A stretch of 64,000 bases of DNA from Dyella halodurans (GTDB lineage Bacteria > Pseudomonadota > Gammaproteobacteria > Xanthomonadales > Rhodanobacteraceae): NCBI RefSeq assembly GCF_026283925.1, contig NZ_JAPDPF010000010.1:1-64000 (forward strand). The letters are read 5' to 3'. The notes beneath the pieces were generated by a model that was given only the letters and a program-made list of their open reading frames with translations, did no database searches and had not been told where the DNA came from. This document shows, piece by piece, positions 16,767 through 25,132 of this stretch (position 1 is its first letter; each line of letters begins with the position of its first letter). A program made the translations under genes and the position numbers.

Positions 16767-17444
16767 TCAATGCACCCAATGTCCGCTGCGCTGGCGTGGC
16801 GGCGTCGTTGGCGGCTCTTCGTTTTCGTCCGGACGAACCGACGCTTCCAGTTCGGCTTCGGTGGCGGGGTGTTCGTTCCAGTACTGGTTTACCGCGCTGA
16901 GTACGGACGGCACCTGGGACAGGCATTCGTCGTATTCGTCGTCGCTGAGTTTCTCGAACTCGGCATCGGCATTGAGGATGCCTTCGTCCACCGCCAGCGC
17001 CATCACCGGACCGAGCAATTCCATCAGCTGCGGGTCATCGGCCAGGCGCTTTTCCCACAGCCCTGCGCGCAGGTCGATGCCGCGGCTGAATCCTTCGCAC
17101 CAGCCGGCGGCGGACAACACCGGACCGGCCTCGGTCTCCACTTCACCGAGGATCGGCTCGTAGGCATCGACATCGAGTTCGGCGCTGATTGAATCATTGA
17201 GTTTGGCCAGCAGGGCCAGCACGCGATTGCCTTCCTGCTCGTCGGCGAATGGCTCATGCAGCACTTCCGGCAGCCATTCCTCCGGCAACACCTGCATCGG
17301 GCCGACGGTCAGCGCGGACAGCAGCCCGTGCACGCCATCCAGCAACAATTCGCCTTCGCCGACATGGGCGCGCAGGTATTGGTCCAGTTCGTCGAGTTCG
17401 TTGTCGTCCAGCGAACTGGGCCAGTCGGTCTTGGGTGTATTCAT
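16767..17444 (-). CDS. UPF0149 (YgfB/YecA-like) family protein
   Basis: 225 residues. Family features are LDQYLRAHVGEGELLLDGVHGLLSALTVGP at the start, GWCEGFSRGIDL in the middle, and an acidic helical texture throughout. E. coli YgfB, a relative, is poorly understood; Pseudomonas YgfB affects beta-lactam resistance. It ends with an unusual proline/arginine tail (PPTTPPRQRSGHWVH). xthA lies upstream on the same strand with 38 bases between, so they may be co-transcribed. Confidence 0.82.
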   Translation of the reverse strand: MNTPKTDWPSSLDDNELDELDQYLRAHVGEGELLLDGVHGLLSALTVGPMQVLPEEWLPEVLHEPFADEQEGNRVLALLAKLNDSISAELDVDAYEPILGEVETEAGPVLSAAGWCEGFSRGIDLRAGLWEKRLADDPQLMELLGPVMALAVDEGILNADAEFEKLSDDEYDECLSQVPSVLSAVNQYWNEHPATEAELEASVRPDENEEPPTTPPRQRSGHWVH

Positions 17445-17482
17445 CAGCTGCCTGTGTGCAAGCCGGTCTTGCGACCGTCATT

Positions 17483-18262
17483 CTAGATATCCAGATCCAC
17501 CGTTACCGGCGTGTGATCGGAAGGTCGTTCCCAGCGGCGCGGCGTGCGGTCGATGGCGGCCGCCGTGGCCGCGGACTTCAGCGCCTCACCGATCAGGATA
17601 AGGTCGATACGCAAACCCATGTTGCGCCGGAACGCACCCTGCCGGTAGTCCCACCAGCTGAAGTGCTCGCCGCCCGCTTCGAACAAACGGAAGCTGTCGT
17701 GCAGGCCCAGGTCGGTGATGTGTTTCAGCGCCTCGCGCTCCGGCGGCGAGCACAGGATGTCCTCGCCCCAGGCGACCGGATCGTAGACGTCGCGATCGTC
17801 CGGCGCGATGTTGAAATCGCCAAGCACCACCAGCTGGGGATACCGCTCGATCTCCGCCGCCAGGAACTCGCGCATCTTGGCCAGCCAGTCCAGCTTGTAC
17901 GCGTACTTCTCGTCGCCGACGGCCTTGCCATTCACCACATAGAGATCCACCACGCGCACGCCACCTATGGTGGCGGCCAGGATGCGCCGCTGCGGATCGT
18001 CCAGCTTGGGGATGTCGGTGACGACATCTTCGAATTCGCCCTTGAGGTCGGCGCGCGCCAGCAAGGCCACGCCGTTATAAGTCTTCTGCCCGGAGAACAC
18101 CGCGCGGTAGCCCGCCGCGGCGAGCTCGTCGACCGGAAACTTCGCGTCTTCGAGCTTGGTTTCCTGCAAGGCCACCACGTCCGGCCTTGCCTCCGCCAGC
18201 CACTCGGTGAGATGCGGCATGCGCACCTTGAGCGAATTCACGTTCCATGAGGCTATTTTCAT
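17483..18262 (-). CDS. xthA: Exodeoxyribonuclease III
   Basis: 259 residues, the usual length. ExoIII removes 3' blocks and cleaves at abasic sites in base-excision repair. Motifs are KIASWNVNSLKVR at the N-terminus, LQETKLED (catalytic Glu), VDLYVVNGK, VVLGDFNIAPDDRDVYDP (Asp/Asn) and the C-terminal RPSDHTPVTVDLD (Asp-His). All catalytic residues are present. Confidence 0.95.
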   Translation of the reverse strand: MKIASWNVNSLKVRMPHLTEWLAEARPDVVALQETKLEDAKFPVDELAAAGYRAVFSGQKTYNGVALLARADLKGEFEDVVTDIPKLDDPQRRILAATIGGVRVVDLYVVNGKAVGDEKYAYKLDWLAKMREFLAAEIERYPQLVVLGDFNIAPDDRDVYDPVAWGEDILCSPPEREALKHITDLGLHDSFRLFEAGGEHFSWWDYRQGAFRRNMGLRIDLILIGEALKSAATAAAIDRTPRRWERPSDHTPVTVDLDI

Positions 18263-18303
18263 GGGCGCATTGTAAGCGATGCAGTCATCGACACCGTCGT
18301 CCG

Positions 18304-20346
18304 TCAGGCCAGTCCGTGGCTCTTCAATAGCGCCTCCGGCTCCGGCGCGCGGCCGCGGAAGGCGATGAAGCTTTCCAGGGCCGGGCGGCTGGCGCCGACG
18401 GCGAGCACTTCGCGGCGGAAGCGATCGCCGGTGGCGCGATCAATCACGCCGTGTTCCTCGAACTCACCAAACGCGTCGGCGCTGAGCAGTTCGGCCCACA
18501 GGTAACTGTAGTAACCGGCCGAGTAACCGCCCGCAAAGATATGCGAGAACGCGTGCGGGAAACGCTGCCATGCCGGCGGATGCAGCACGGCCACCTCGTG
18601 GCGGACTTCCTCCAGCACGCTCATGGTGCGTGCGCCCTGCGTCGGGTCGAATTGCAGATGCAGCAGGAAATCGAACATGGCGAACTCAAGCTGGCGCACC
18701 AGGAACAGGCCGGCATGGAAATGCCGCGCGGCCAACATGCGCTCGAACAATGCATCGGGCAGGCGTTCGCCGGTTTCGTAGTGGCGGGCGAACAGATCCA
18801 GCGCTTCGCGGTTCCAGCCGAAGTTCTCCATGAACTGGCTGGGCAATTCCACCGCATCCCACTCCACCCCGTCGATGCCGCCAATCGAGGGCAGCGCGAT
18901 CTCGGTCAGCAGGTGGTGCAGGCCATGGCCGAATTCATGGAACAGGGTCAGCACGTCGTCGTGCGTGAGCAGGGCCGGGCGGCCTTCGGTCGGTGGCGCG
19001 AAGTTGCAGGTGAGGAAGGCCACCGGCAGCTGTTCGTGCTCGCCGTCGCGGAAACGTGCGCGGCAGACATCCATCCAGGCACCGCCACGTTTGCCGGTGC
19101 GCGCGTACAAGTCGACGTAGGCACCGGCGAATACGCGGCCATCGGCATCGCGCACGTCGTAATAACGCACCTCCGGGTGCCACACATCGACGCCGTCGCG
19201 CACGCTGAGCGAAATGCCGTAGAGCCGGTCGGTGAGATCGAACAGGCCGTCGATCACCGCAGGCAAGGGGAAGTACGGCTTCAGCTGTTCCTCATCCAGG
19301 TCGTACTGCTGCTGGCGCAGTTTCTCGGACGCGTAGCCCACGTCCCAGGATTCGAGGTTGTCGAGCTTCAGCTCGTTGGTGGCGAATTCGCGCAGCCGGG
19401 TCAGCTCGTCGCGCGCAACGGGTTTGGCGCGCGTGGCCAGATCGTGCAGGAATTCCATCACCTGGGTCGGCGAGCCGGCCATCTTGGTCGCCAGCGATTC
19501 CTCGGCGGCATTGGCGAAGCCGAGCAGTTGGGCGGCTTCGTGGCGCAACGCCATGATGCGCTCGATGCGCTCGCTGTTGTCGAACTTGCCAGCTTGCGGG
19601 CCCTGGTCGGAGGCGCGCGTCTGGTAGGCCCAGTAAACGCGCTCGCGCAGGCCACGGTTGTCGGCATAGGTCAGCACGGCTTGCACGCTGGGCTGCTTGA
19701 GCGTGACGAGGTAGCCGTCCAGCTCCTGGTCCTTGGCGTACTGGCGCAACACCGCGCAACCGGACTCGGGAATGCCGGCAAGATCGCGCTCGTCGGTGAT
19801 GTGCTCGTGCCAGGCGTCGGTGGCGTCGAGCACGGCATTGGAGAATTCGGTGGAAAGGCGGCTCAGTTCGACACCGATTTCGCGGTAGCGCGAACGCGCC
19901 GGTTCTTCCAGCGCCACGCCGGACAGGCGGAAGTCGCGCAAGGCGTGCTCAACCAGGGCGCGTTCGGGTCGCGGCAGGCTGGCGAAGTCCGGCGCATCGG
20001 CCAGCGCTTGCACGGCCTGGTAGAGCGCGCGGTTCTGGCCCAGTTCGATGGCGTGGTCGGTGAGCTGTTCTTCGGCCGGGCCATAGACCTTGCGCAGCGC
20101 CTCGCTGTCGGCGACCGAGTGCAGGTGACTCACCGGCGCCCATGCGCGGGCCAGGCGTTGTTCCAGCCGCTCCTGCGTGAGCATCACGCTGGCAAAGTCG
20201 TGCGGCGCGCCGGGCGCGGTCAACGCATCGATGCCATTGCGGTAGTCCGCCAGGATGGTGTCGATGGCGGGCGTGACGTGTTCGGGGCGGATCTGCGAAA
20301 AGGCCGGCAAGGTGTCATCGGCCAGCAGGGGATTGTCGTGTTCCAT
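18304..20346 (-). CDS. prlC: Oligopeptidase A (M3 zinc metallopeptidase)
   Basis: 680 residues, the normal size. The zinc motif HEFGH is within TLFHEFGHGLHHLLTE, followed by the family's GVEWDAVELPSQFMENFGWN segment that supplies the third ligand region, and FAGGYSAGYYSYLWAEL near the end. It has no signal peptide, so it is cytoplasmic. It degrades short peptides, including cleaved signal peptides. It sits alone on the minus strand, divergent from the CAP-patatin gene at 20499. It is the second of three peptidase genes in the window. Confidence 0.94.
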   Translation of the reverse strand: MEHDNPLLADDTLPAFSQIRPEHVTPAIDTILADYRNGIDALTAPGAPHDFASVMLTQERLEQRLARAWAPVSHLHSVADSEALRKVYGPAEEQLTDHAIELGQNRALYQAVQALADAPDFASLPRPERALVEHALRDFRLSGVALEEPARSRYREIGVELSRLSTEFSNAVLDATDAWHEHITDERDLAGIPESGCAVLRQYAKDQELDGYLVTLKQPSVQAVLTYADNRGLRERVYWAYQTRASDQGPQAGKFDNSERIERIMALRHEAAQLLGFANAAEESLATKMAGSPTQVMEFLHDLATRAKPVARDELTRLREFATNELKLDNLESWDVGYASEKLRQQQYDLDEEQLKPYFPLPAVIDGLFDLTDRLYGISLSVRDGVDVWHPEVRYYDVRDADGRVFAGAYVDLYARTGKRGGAWMDVCRARFRDGEHEQLPVAFLTCNFAPPTEGRPALLTHDDVLTLFHEFGHGLHHLLTEIALPSIGGIDGVEWDAVELPSQFMENFGWNREALDLFARHYETGERLPDALFERMLAARHFHAGLFLVRQLEFAMFDFLLHLQFDPTQGARTMSVLEEVRHEVAVLHPPAWQRFPHAFSHIFAGGYSAGYYSYLWAELLSADAFGEFEEHGVIDRATGDRFRREVLAVGASRPALESFIAFRGRAPEPEALLKSHGLA

Positions 20347-20498
20347 GGAATCTCCTCGGTTCTCCGCCCGGCTGCCGGGAGGCGGGCCGGCGGATGGCCG
20401 CCAGCGTGGCGAGCCACCCCGGCGAAATCAAGCAGGGCGGGCACGGGAAGGCGGGGCGCTCTCACGAATTGTCACAGAGGCCGCCGTACCATGCCGCC

Positions 20499-22223
20499 AT
20501 GTCGATGCCTGATTTTTCCGCCCTGTTGCGTCGTTGCGATGTGTTTGGGCATTTGCAGGACGAGGCGCTGAGCGCGCTGGTCCCCGAGCTTCAGTGGTTT
20601 TCCCTGCCCGGCGGACGCGCGTTGTTTCGCCAGGGCGATCCGGCCGATGCGCTGTATCTGGTGGTCAGCGGCAGCCTGGGCGTCTTCGACAGCCCGACCG
20701 AGCGGGTGCGCCTGGTGGCGGCCGGGGACAGCCTGGGAGAGCTTGGCCTGATCACCGGCGAGAGCCGGCAGTACACCGTGCGCGCCCTGCGCGATTCCGA
20801 ACTGCTGCGCCTGGACCGGGGCAACTACGAGGCCCTGGCAAGCCGCTATCCCCAGGCCATGCTGGGCGTGGCGCGCGTGGCGATCACGCGGCTGCAGGAG
20901 CGCATGCGCGGCGAGGAAGATCGTGGTGCGCCGCGCACCTTTGCCTTGCTGCCGGTCAGCCAGGACGTACCCGCCCGTTCGCTGGCCATGCAGCTGGCCA
21001 TGGAACTGGAGCATTGGGGCAGCTGCATCGTGATCGACGCCGAACACGGTGTCGGCCGCAGCAGTGGATGGTTCGCCGAGCGCGAAGCTCAGGCCCGCTT
21101 CGTCATCTATCTCGACAGCACGGGTGACGTGCACTGGCGCCAGCGTTGCCTGCGCCAGGCCGACGTGTTATTGCTGCCCGCGCTGGCCTCGCAAGCGGCA
21201 CAGCCCTGGCCCGAGGCGTTACCCATGCATCCGTCGTGCGCCGGCCATCGCCCGCGCCATCTCATCCTGCTGCATGCCGGACGCCAGCCCAGCCTCGGCT
21301 CCGCCCAGCGTTGGCGTGCGCCCTTCAGCGGTGAACTGCAACACCATCACGTGGGCGGGACGGCGGATATTGGTCGGCTGGCGCGCCTGATCAGCGGTCA
21401 CGCGCGTGGCCTTGTCCTCGCGGGGGGTGGCGCGCGAGGTCTGGCCCATCTGGGCGCGTTGCGCGCGCTGAGCGAGGCCGGCCATGCCTTCGATGCGGTG
21501 GGCGGCACCAGCATCGGCGCCATCATCGGCGCCGGCGTCGCCATTGGCTGGGAGCTGGACGCGATGGTGGAAACCTTCCGCCGCAGCTTCGTCGAGGGAC
21601 GTCCGTTGTCGGACTGGACCCTGCCGATCGTCGCCCTCACGCGCGGCCGCCGGGCGGCGGCGATGCTGCGACGCGCGTTTGGTGCGCTGGATATCGAAGA
21701 TCTCAAGCTGCCGTTCTTCTGCGTTTCAACCTGCCTGTCGGGGGAAGGCATGGTGGTGCATCGACGCGGGCCGTTGTGGCTATGGCTGCGCGCCTCGAGC
21801 GCCATCCCTGGCGTGCTGCCGCCGGTGCTGCATCACGGTCGTGTCTACGTCGACGGCGCCCTGGTCGACAACCTGCCCACCGATGTGATGGCCGACGACG
21901 GCATGGCGCATATCACGGCCGTCGACATCCGCGCCGATATCTCGCTGCTCACCACCGCGGAAGAATTCGCCACGCCGCCGTTATGGCGCTTGCTGCTGAA
22001 ACGCCAGCAGATCCAGCGCCCGGGACTGGTTTCCACCCTGGTGCGCGCAGCCATGGTCAACAGCGAAGGGCCCAGCGAACATCGCCGTGAACGCGCGGAT
22101 CTGCTGCTCACGCCACCGCTGGAGCATGTCGGCATGCTGGACTGGAAGGATTGGCAGCGGGCGATCGATGCGGGTTATCAGCACACGCTCGAGATGCTCG
22201 AGGCGCAGGCGCGCACCGGGTAA
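20499..22223 (+). CDS. Cyclic-nucleotide-binding/patatin phospholipase (NTE-type)
   Basis: 574 residues. An N-terminal CAP_ED cyclic-nucleotide-binding domain (about residues 10-130: LFRQGDPADALYLVVSGSLGVFDS and GDSLGELGLITGES) is linked through a middle region to a patatin domain. That domain has GGGARGLAHLGALRAL, the nucleophile in GGTSIGAIIG and the Asp in VYVDGALVDNLP. This layout matches neuropathy-target-esterase relatives (lysophospholipase) in bacteria; it has one CAP domain, where eukaryotic NTE has three. I chose the ATG at 20499, where the CAP domain begins. gamma-Carbonic anhydrase follows 37 bases later. Confidence 0.88.
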   Translation: MSMPDFSALLRRCDVFGHLQDEALSALVPELQWFSLPGGRALFRQGDPADALYLVVSGSLGVFDSPTERVRLVAAGDSLGELGLITGESRQYTVRALRDSELLRLDRGNYEALASRYPQAMLGVARVAITRLQERMRGEEDRGAPRTFALLPVSQDVPARSLAMQLAMELEHWGSCIVIDAEHGVGRSSGWFAEREAQARFVIYLDSTGDVHWRQRCLRQADVLLLPALASQAAQPWPEALPMHPSCAGHRPRHLILLHAGRQPSLGSAQRWRAPFSGELQHHHVGGTADIGRLARLISGHARGLVLAGGGARGLAHLGALRALSEAGHAFDAVGGTSIGAIIGAGVAIGWELDAMVETFRRSFVEGRPLSDWTLPIVALTRGRRAAAMLRRAFGALDIEDLKLPFFCVSTCLSGEGMVVHRRGPLWLWLRASSAIPGVLPPVLHHGRVYVDGALVDNLPTDVMADDGMAHITAVDIRADISLLTTAEEFATPPLWRLLLKRQQIQRPGLVSTLVRAAMVNSEGPSEHRRERADLLLTPPLEHVGMLDWKDWQRAIDAGYQHTLEMLEAQARTG

Positions 22224-22260
22224 GCGCCTACCTAAGGCAACACGGCGGTACCATAGGCGG

Positions 22261-22797
22261 ATGGATTCCATACGCAAATACAAGGGCATCTGGCCCACGC
22301 TCCACCATCGCGTCTACGTCGATCCGGCGGCTACCGTGATCGGCGCGGTCGAGCTCGGCGACGATGTATCGATCTGGCCGGGCGCCGTGTTGCGCGGCGA
22401 CGTGCACTTCATCCGCATTGGCGCGCGCAGCAACGTGCAGGACGGCGCGGTCATCCACGTCACCCATGACGGCCCGTATTCGCCGGGCGGCTTTCCCACC
22501 ATCGTGGGCGAAGGCGTCACCATTGGCCATGGCGCGGTGATCCACGCCTGCACCATCGAGGACTACTGCCTGATCGGCATGCACGCCACCGTGCTCGATG
22601 GCGCCACCGTGAAGAAGTACGGCTTCGTCGGTGCCGGCAGCCTGATCCCGCCAGGCAAGGTGGTGGGCGAGCGCGAACTGTGGGTCGGCAATCCGGCCAG
22701 GCTCGTGCGTATGCTCAGCGACAAGCAAATTGAACAGCTGCATTACTCGGCGGGCAACTATGTCCGCTTGAAAGACGAGTATCTCGCGGCAGGATGA
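22261..22797 (+). CDS. Gamma-carbonic anhydrase family (YrdA-like) protein
   Basis: 178 residues. It is a left-handed beta-helix of hexapeptide repeats (VIGAVELGDDVSIWPGAVLRGD, NVQDGAVIHV, GVTIGHGAVIHACTIEDYCLIGMHATVLDGA), with the three zinc-ligand histidines in VIHVTHDG, TIGHGAVIHA and IGMHA. Homologues bind Zn or Fe, and many lack measurable carbonic anhydrase activity. Its stop overlaps the start of the phosphatase gene (ATGA, 22794-22797), so the two are translationally coupled. Confidence 0.9.
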   Translation: MDSIRKYKGIWPTLHHRVYVDPAATVIGAVELGDDVSIWPGAVLRGDVHFIRIGARSNVQDGAVIHVTHDGPYSPGGFPTIVGEGVTIGHGAVIHACTIEDYCLIGMHATVLDGATVKKYGFVGAGSLIPPGKVVGERELWVGNPARLVRMLSDKQIEQLHYSAGNYVRLKDEYLAAG

Positions 22798-23123
22798 CAG
22801 CTCGCCGCGTACTGTTCCTGTGCAGCCGCCATCGCCTGCGCAGTCCCACGGCAGCCGAAGTCTTCCGTGCGTGGCCGCGTCTGGAGGTTGATTCCGCCGG
22901 CCTGGCCGATGACGCCGAAACGCCGTTGTCGGCCGATCAACTGGACTGGGCCGAGCTGATCGTGGTGATGGAAGCCTCGCATCGGCGACGACTGCGGAGT
23001 CGTTACGGATCTCGGCTTCGCGGCAAGCGCGTGGTATGCCTGGATATTCCCGATCGCTACGACTTCATGCAGCCCGAGCTGGTCGAGCTGCTGCTGCGAA
23101 AGGCCGGCCCGTTGCTGCGCTGA
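22794..23123 (+). CDS. Small low-molecular-weight protein tyrosine phosphatase-like protein
   Basis: 109 residues, shorter than the usual 140-160. The signature loop C-X5-R-S is intact at residues 10-17 (CSRHRLRS), and DIPDRYDFM near the C-terminus could supply the general-acid Asp. The shortening fits a recognised subgroup of compact LMW-PTP-like proteins. Phosphatase activity is likely, but the substrate is unknown. It is coupled to the gamma-carbonic anhydrase by a 4-base ATGA overlap. Confidence 0.78.
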   Translation: MTARRVLFLCSRHRLRSPTAAEVFRAWPRLEVDSAGLADDAETPLSADQLDWAELIVVMEASHRRRLRSRYGSRLRGKRVVCLDIPDRYDFMQPELVELLLRKAGPLLR

Positions 23124-23128
23124 GTGGC

Positions 23129-23671
23129 TTACGGCGTCGCGCCGCTGGCGGCCGACTGCTGCGACTGGATCACCTCGGCACGCGCTTCGTCCTGGCGAAC
23201 CATGATCTGGCGTTGCGCATCCAGCTTGCCGCCGAGCAGCGAAAGAATGTAGTTGGTGCTGTCGAACTCCCGCAGCAGCGACAGCTCGCGCTGCGCTTCG
23301 TCCAGTTCGTTGTTGTTGATCGCGCGCTCCACGTCGGCCGATGCACTCGGGAACGCTTCGTGCAGCTCATCCAGCGCGGCCTTGTTGCTGGGGTCGAGCT
23401 GCAGCACGCTGAGATAGAACTCGTACGCGTTGCTGCCTGCCGGAGCGACGAGGCGCTTCTCGCCAACGGCCGTCTTGGCCAGGTCGAGCAGGATGCCGAC
23501 GCCGCCATCGTCCTTGGTCGCGGACGCCTGGCCGTCCGCCGATGCAGTCATCGGGCCGCCTTTCGCGCCATGCAGGAACCAGAAACCCGCGCCCCCGAGT
23601 ACGAGCACGGCCATGATGGAAACGGCGGCGAGCGTGCGCTGACGTGGTGCAGGAGAAGCGAGACGAGACAT
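23129..23671 (-). CDS. Membrane-anchored periplasmic helical protein, paralogue of the next gene's N-terminus
   Basis: 180 residues. One N-terminal transmembrane segment (LAAVSIMAVLVLGGAGFWFL, about 13-32) precedes a polar, helical periplasmic part. Residues about 60-155 (LLDLAKTAVGEKRLVAPAGSNAYEFYLSVLQLDPSNKAALDEL and onward to LSLLGGKLDAQRQ) align along their whole length with the TonB-type protein encoded at 23920-24959, but this gene lacks the TonB C-terminal domain. I recognise no family. The convergent phosphatase gene ends 5 bases away. It may be a partner or regulator of the TonB-type paralogue. Confidence 0.7.
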   Translation of the reverse strand: MSRLASPAPRQRTLAAVSIMAVLVLGGAGFWFLHGAKGGPMTASADGQASATKDDGGVGILLDLAKTAVGEKRLVAPAGSNAYEFYLSVLQLDPSNKAALDELHEAFPSASADVERAINNNELDEAQRELSLLREFDSTNYILSLLGGKLDAQRQIMVRQDEARAEVIQSQQSAASGATP

Positions 23672-23919
23672 GACAGGCGCTACATAGGTCGAAACCGCAC
23701 ACGGGAACGACTGCCCCTCAGGCGCCCCGGCGGAACTGTCACATTAGCGGCCACTGATGTCAGCGATGTGACTTACGCGAGGATGTCGGCGCCACGAGCG
23801 GACGTCCATAGCATTCGCAAGAGCCTGCCAAGACAAAACCTTGGGCGACGATCAAGCCGTAGGGCCACCGGCTGATGATGCGGCCCTGCTTGCCCAGGTC
23901 GGCCGCATCTCGCGCCCGC

Positions 23920-24959
23920 TTAAAGGCGAAACTCGATGCGCTGCCGGACCTGGGAAGCTACCGGCTTGCCGTCCTGCGTCCCCGGCGTGAAGGTCCAGCG
24001 GGTGACGGCACTCAGCGCAGCACGGTCGAACACGTACTTCGGGTCGGCGTCAGCCACGCTTGCGGCGGCGACGGAGCCATCGGGTTGCACGACGAAGGTG
24101 ACATCCACCCAGCCCTGGCGGCGCTGGCGGCGCGCATCGGGCGGGTAGACCGGCTCGATGCGACGCGCCACCGCCGGAGCCGTCGCGCCCTGTGCATCCG
24201 CGACGGCGACCACGGCCGGCGCGCGTGGCTTGACGGCGGCACGCGGAGCGGCCTCGACCGGCGTGGATTCCACCTGCAGCCGAGCTAGCGCTTGCTCGGC
24301 AGCGGTAGGGACGTTGGCGGCTTTGTTGAGCATCGGCGATGTTGCCGGCTGCGGCACCACGGCGGTGGCAGCGATTGGCGCCACCGCGCGGCTCGCCGTC
24401 GCCACGCCAGGCGTGGGTGGTGCGGGTGGCGCGCTTTTCGGCGTTTGCGGCGCTTGCGGCGCCTGTTGTGCCACCGCATCACGCTGCGCCTGCAGCTTGG
24501 CCTGCAGCAAGGTCAACGTGTAGTTCTGCGGATCGGCGAGTGTCAGCAAGGCGATTTGCCGCTGCGACTCGGCGTCATCGCCCTGATCGATGGTCTGTTC
24601 GGCAGCCGTGGCGGCGAACAGAAAAAAATCTCGCGCAAGGCGTCCTGTGCGACACGGTTGCCCGGCTCGCGCTTGAGCACGGCCAGATAAAGCTCGAACG
24701 CATTGTTGCCCGCTGGCGCGAGCAGACGCTGCTCGGCCATGGCCTGGCGCGCGTGCTGCAACAGTTCGTCCGTGTCCGCGCCCGCCCGAATGATGGGACC
24801 TGCGGCTGCCACCACCACGGCTGCTGGCTCGTCGGCATCCGCTCTTGATTTCAGCAGCCAAAAGATCACGCCAGCACCACAGGCGACCAGGGCGATGACG
24901 ATGAGCAAGGCGTAACGGGCAACGCCCTCGGTACGACGAGGCGAGGATGCGGATGACAT
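23920..24959 (-). pseudogene. TonB C-terminal-domain protein interrupted by a frameshift at a T7 run
   Basis: Reading starts at the ATG at 24959 (MSSASSPRRTEG) with a membrane segment (YALLIVIALVACGAGVIFWLL), then LLQHARQAMAEQRLLAPAGNNAFELYLAVLKREPGNRVAQDALREIF. At seven Ts on the coding strand (24622-24628) the frame must shift by -1 to continue as LFAATAAEQTIDQGDDAESQRQIALLTL, a proline/alanine-rich linker and a C-terminal TonB domain (RRIEPVYPPDARRQRRQG to SQVRQRIEFRL, stop at 23920). The paralogue at 23129 aligns across the break with no gap, so the two parts belong together. It could be a sequencing error, a real mutation or slippage-based expression. Unshifted, translation ends early at 24543. 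Confidence 0.8.
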
Positions 24960-25132
24960 GGCCAGCGTTGAGTGATCGGTGGGGGCCGGCGCACAAGTGC
25001 GCCAACGGGCGCGCCAGCTTAGTGACGTGATGTTGCGGAGACGTTGCTCACCATCGCCGAATGCGACGCGCGTCACACAAAGCGATCGTCCCTGATCGCG
25101 ATGCGTGACCCATCACGGCAACCTGCCCGCGG

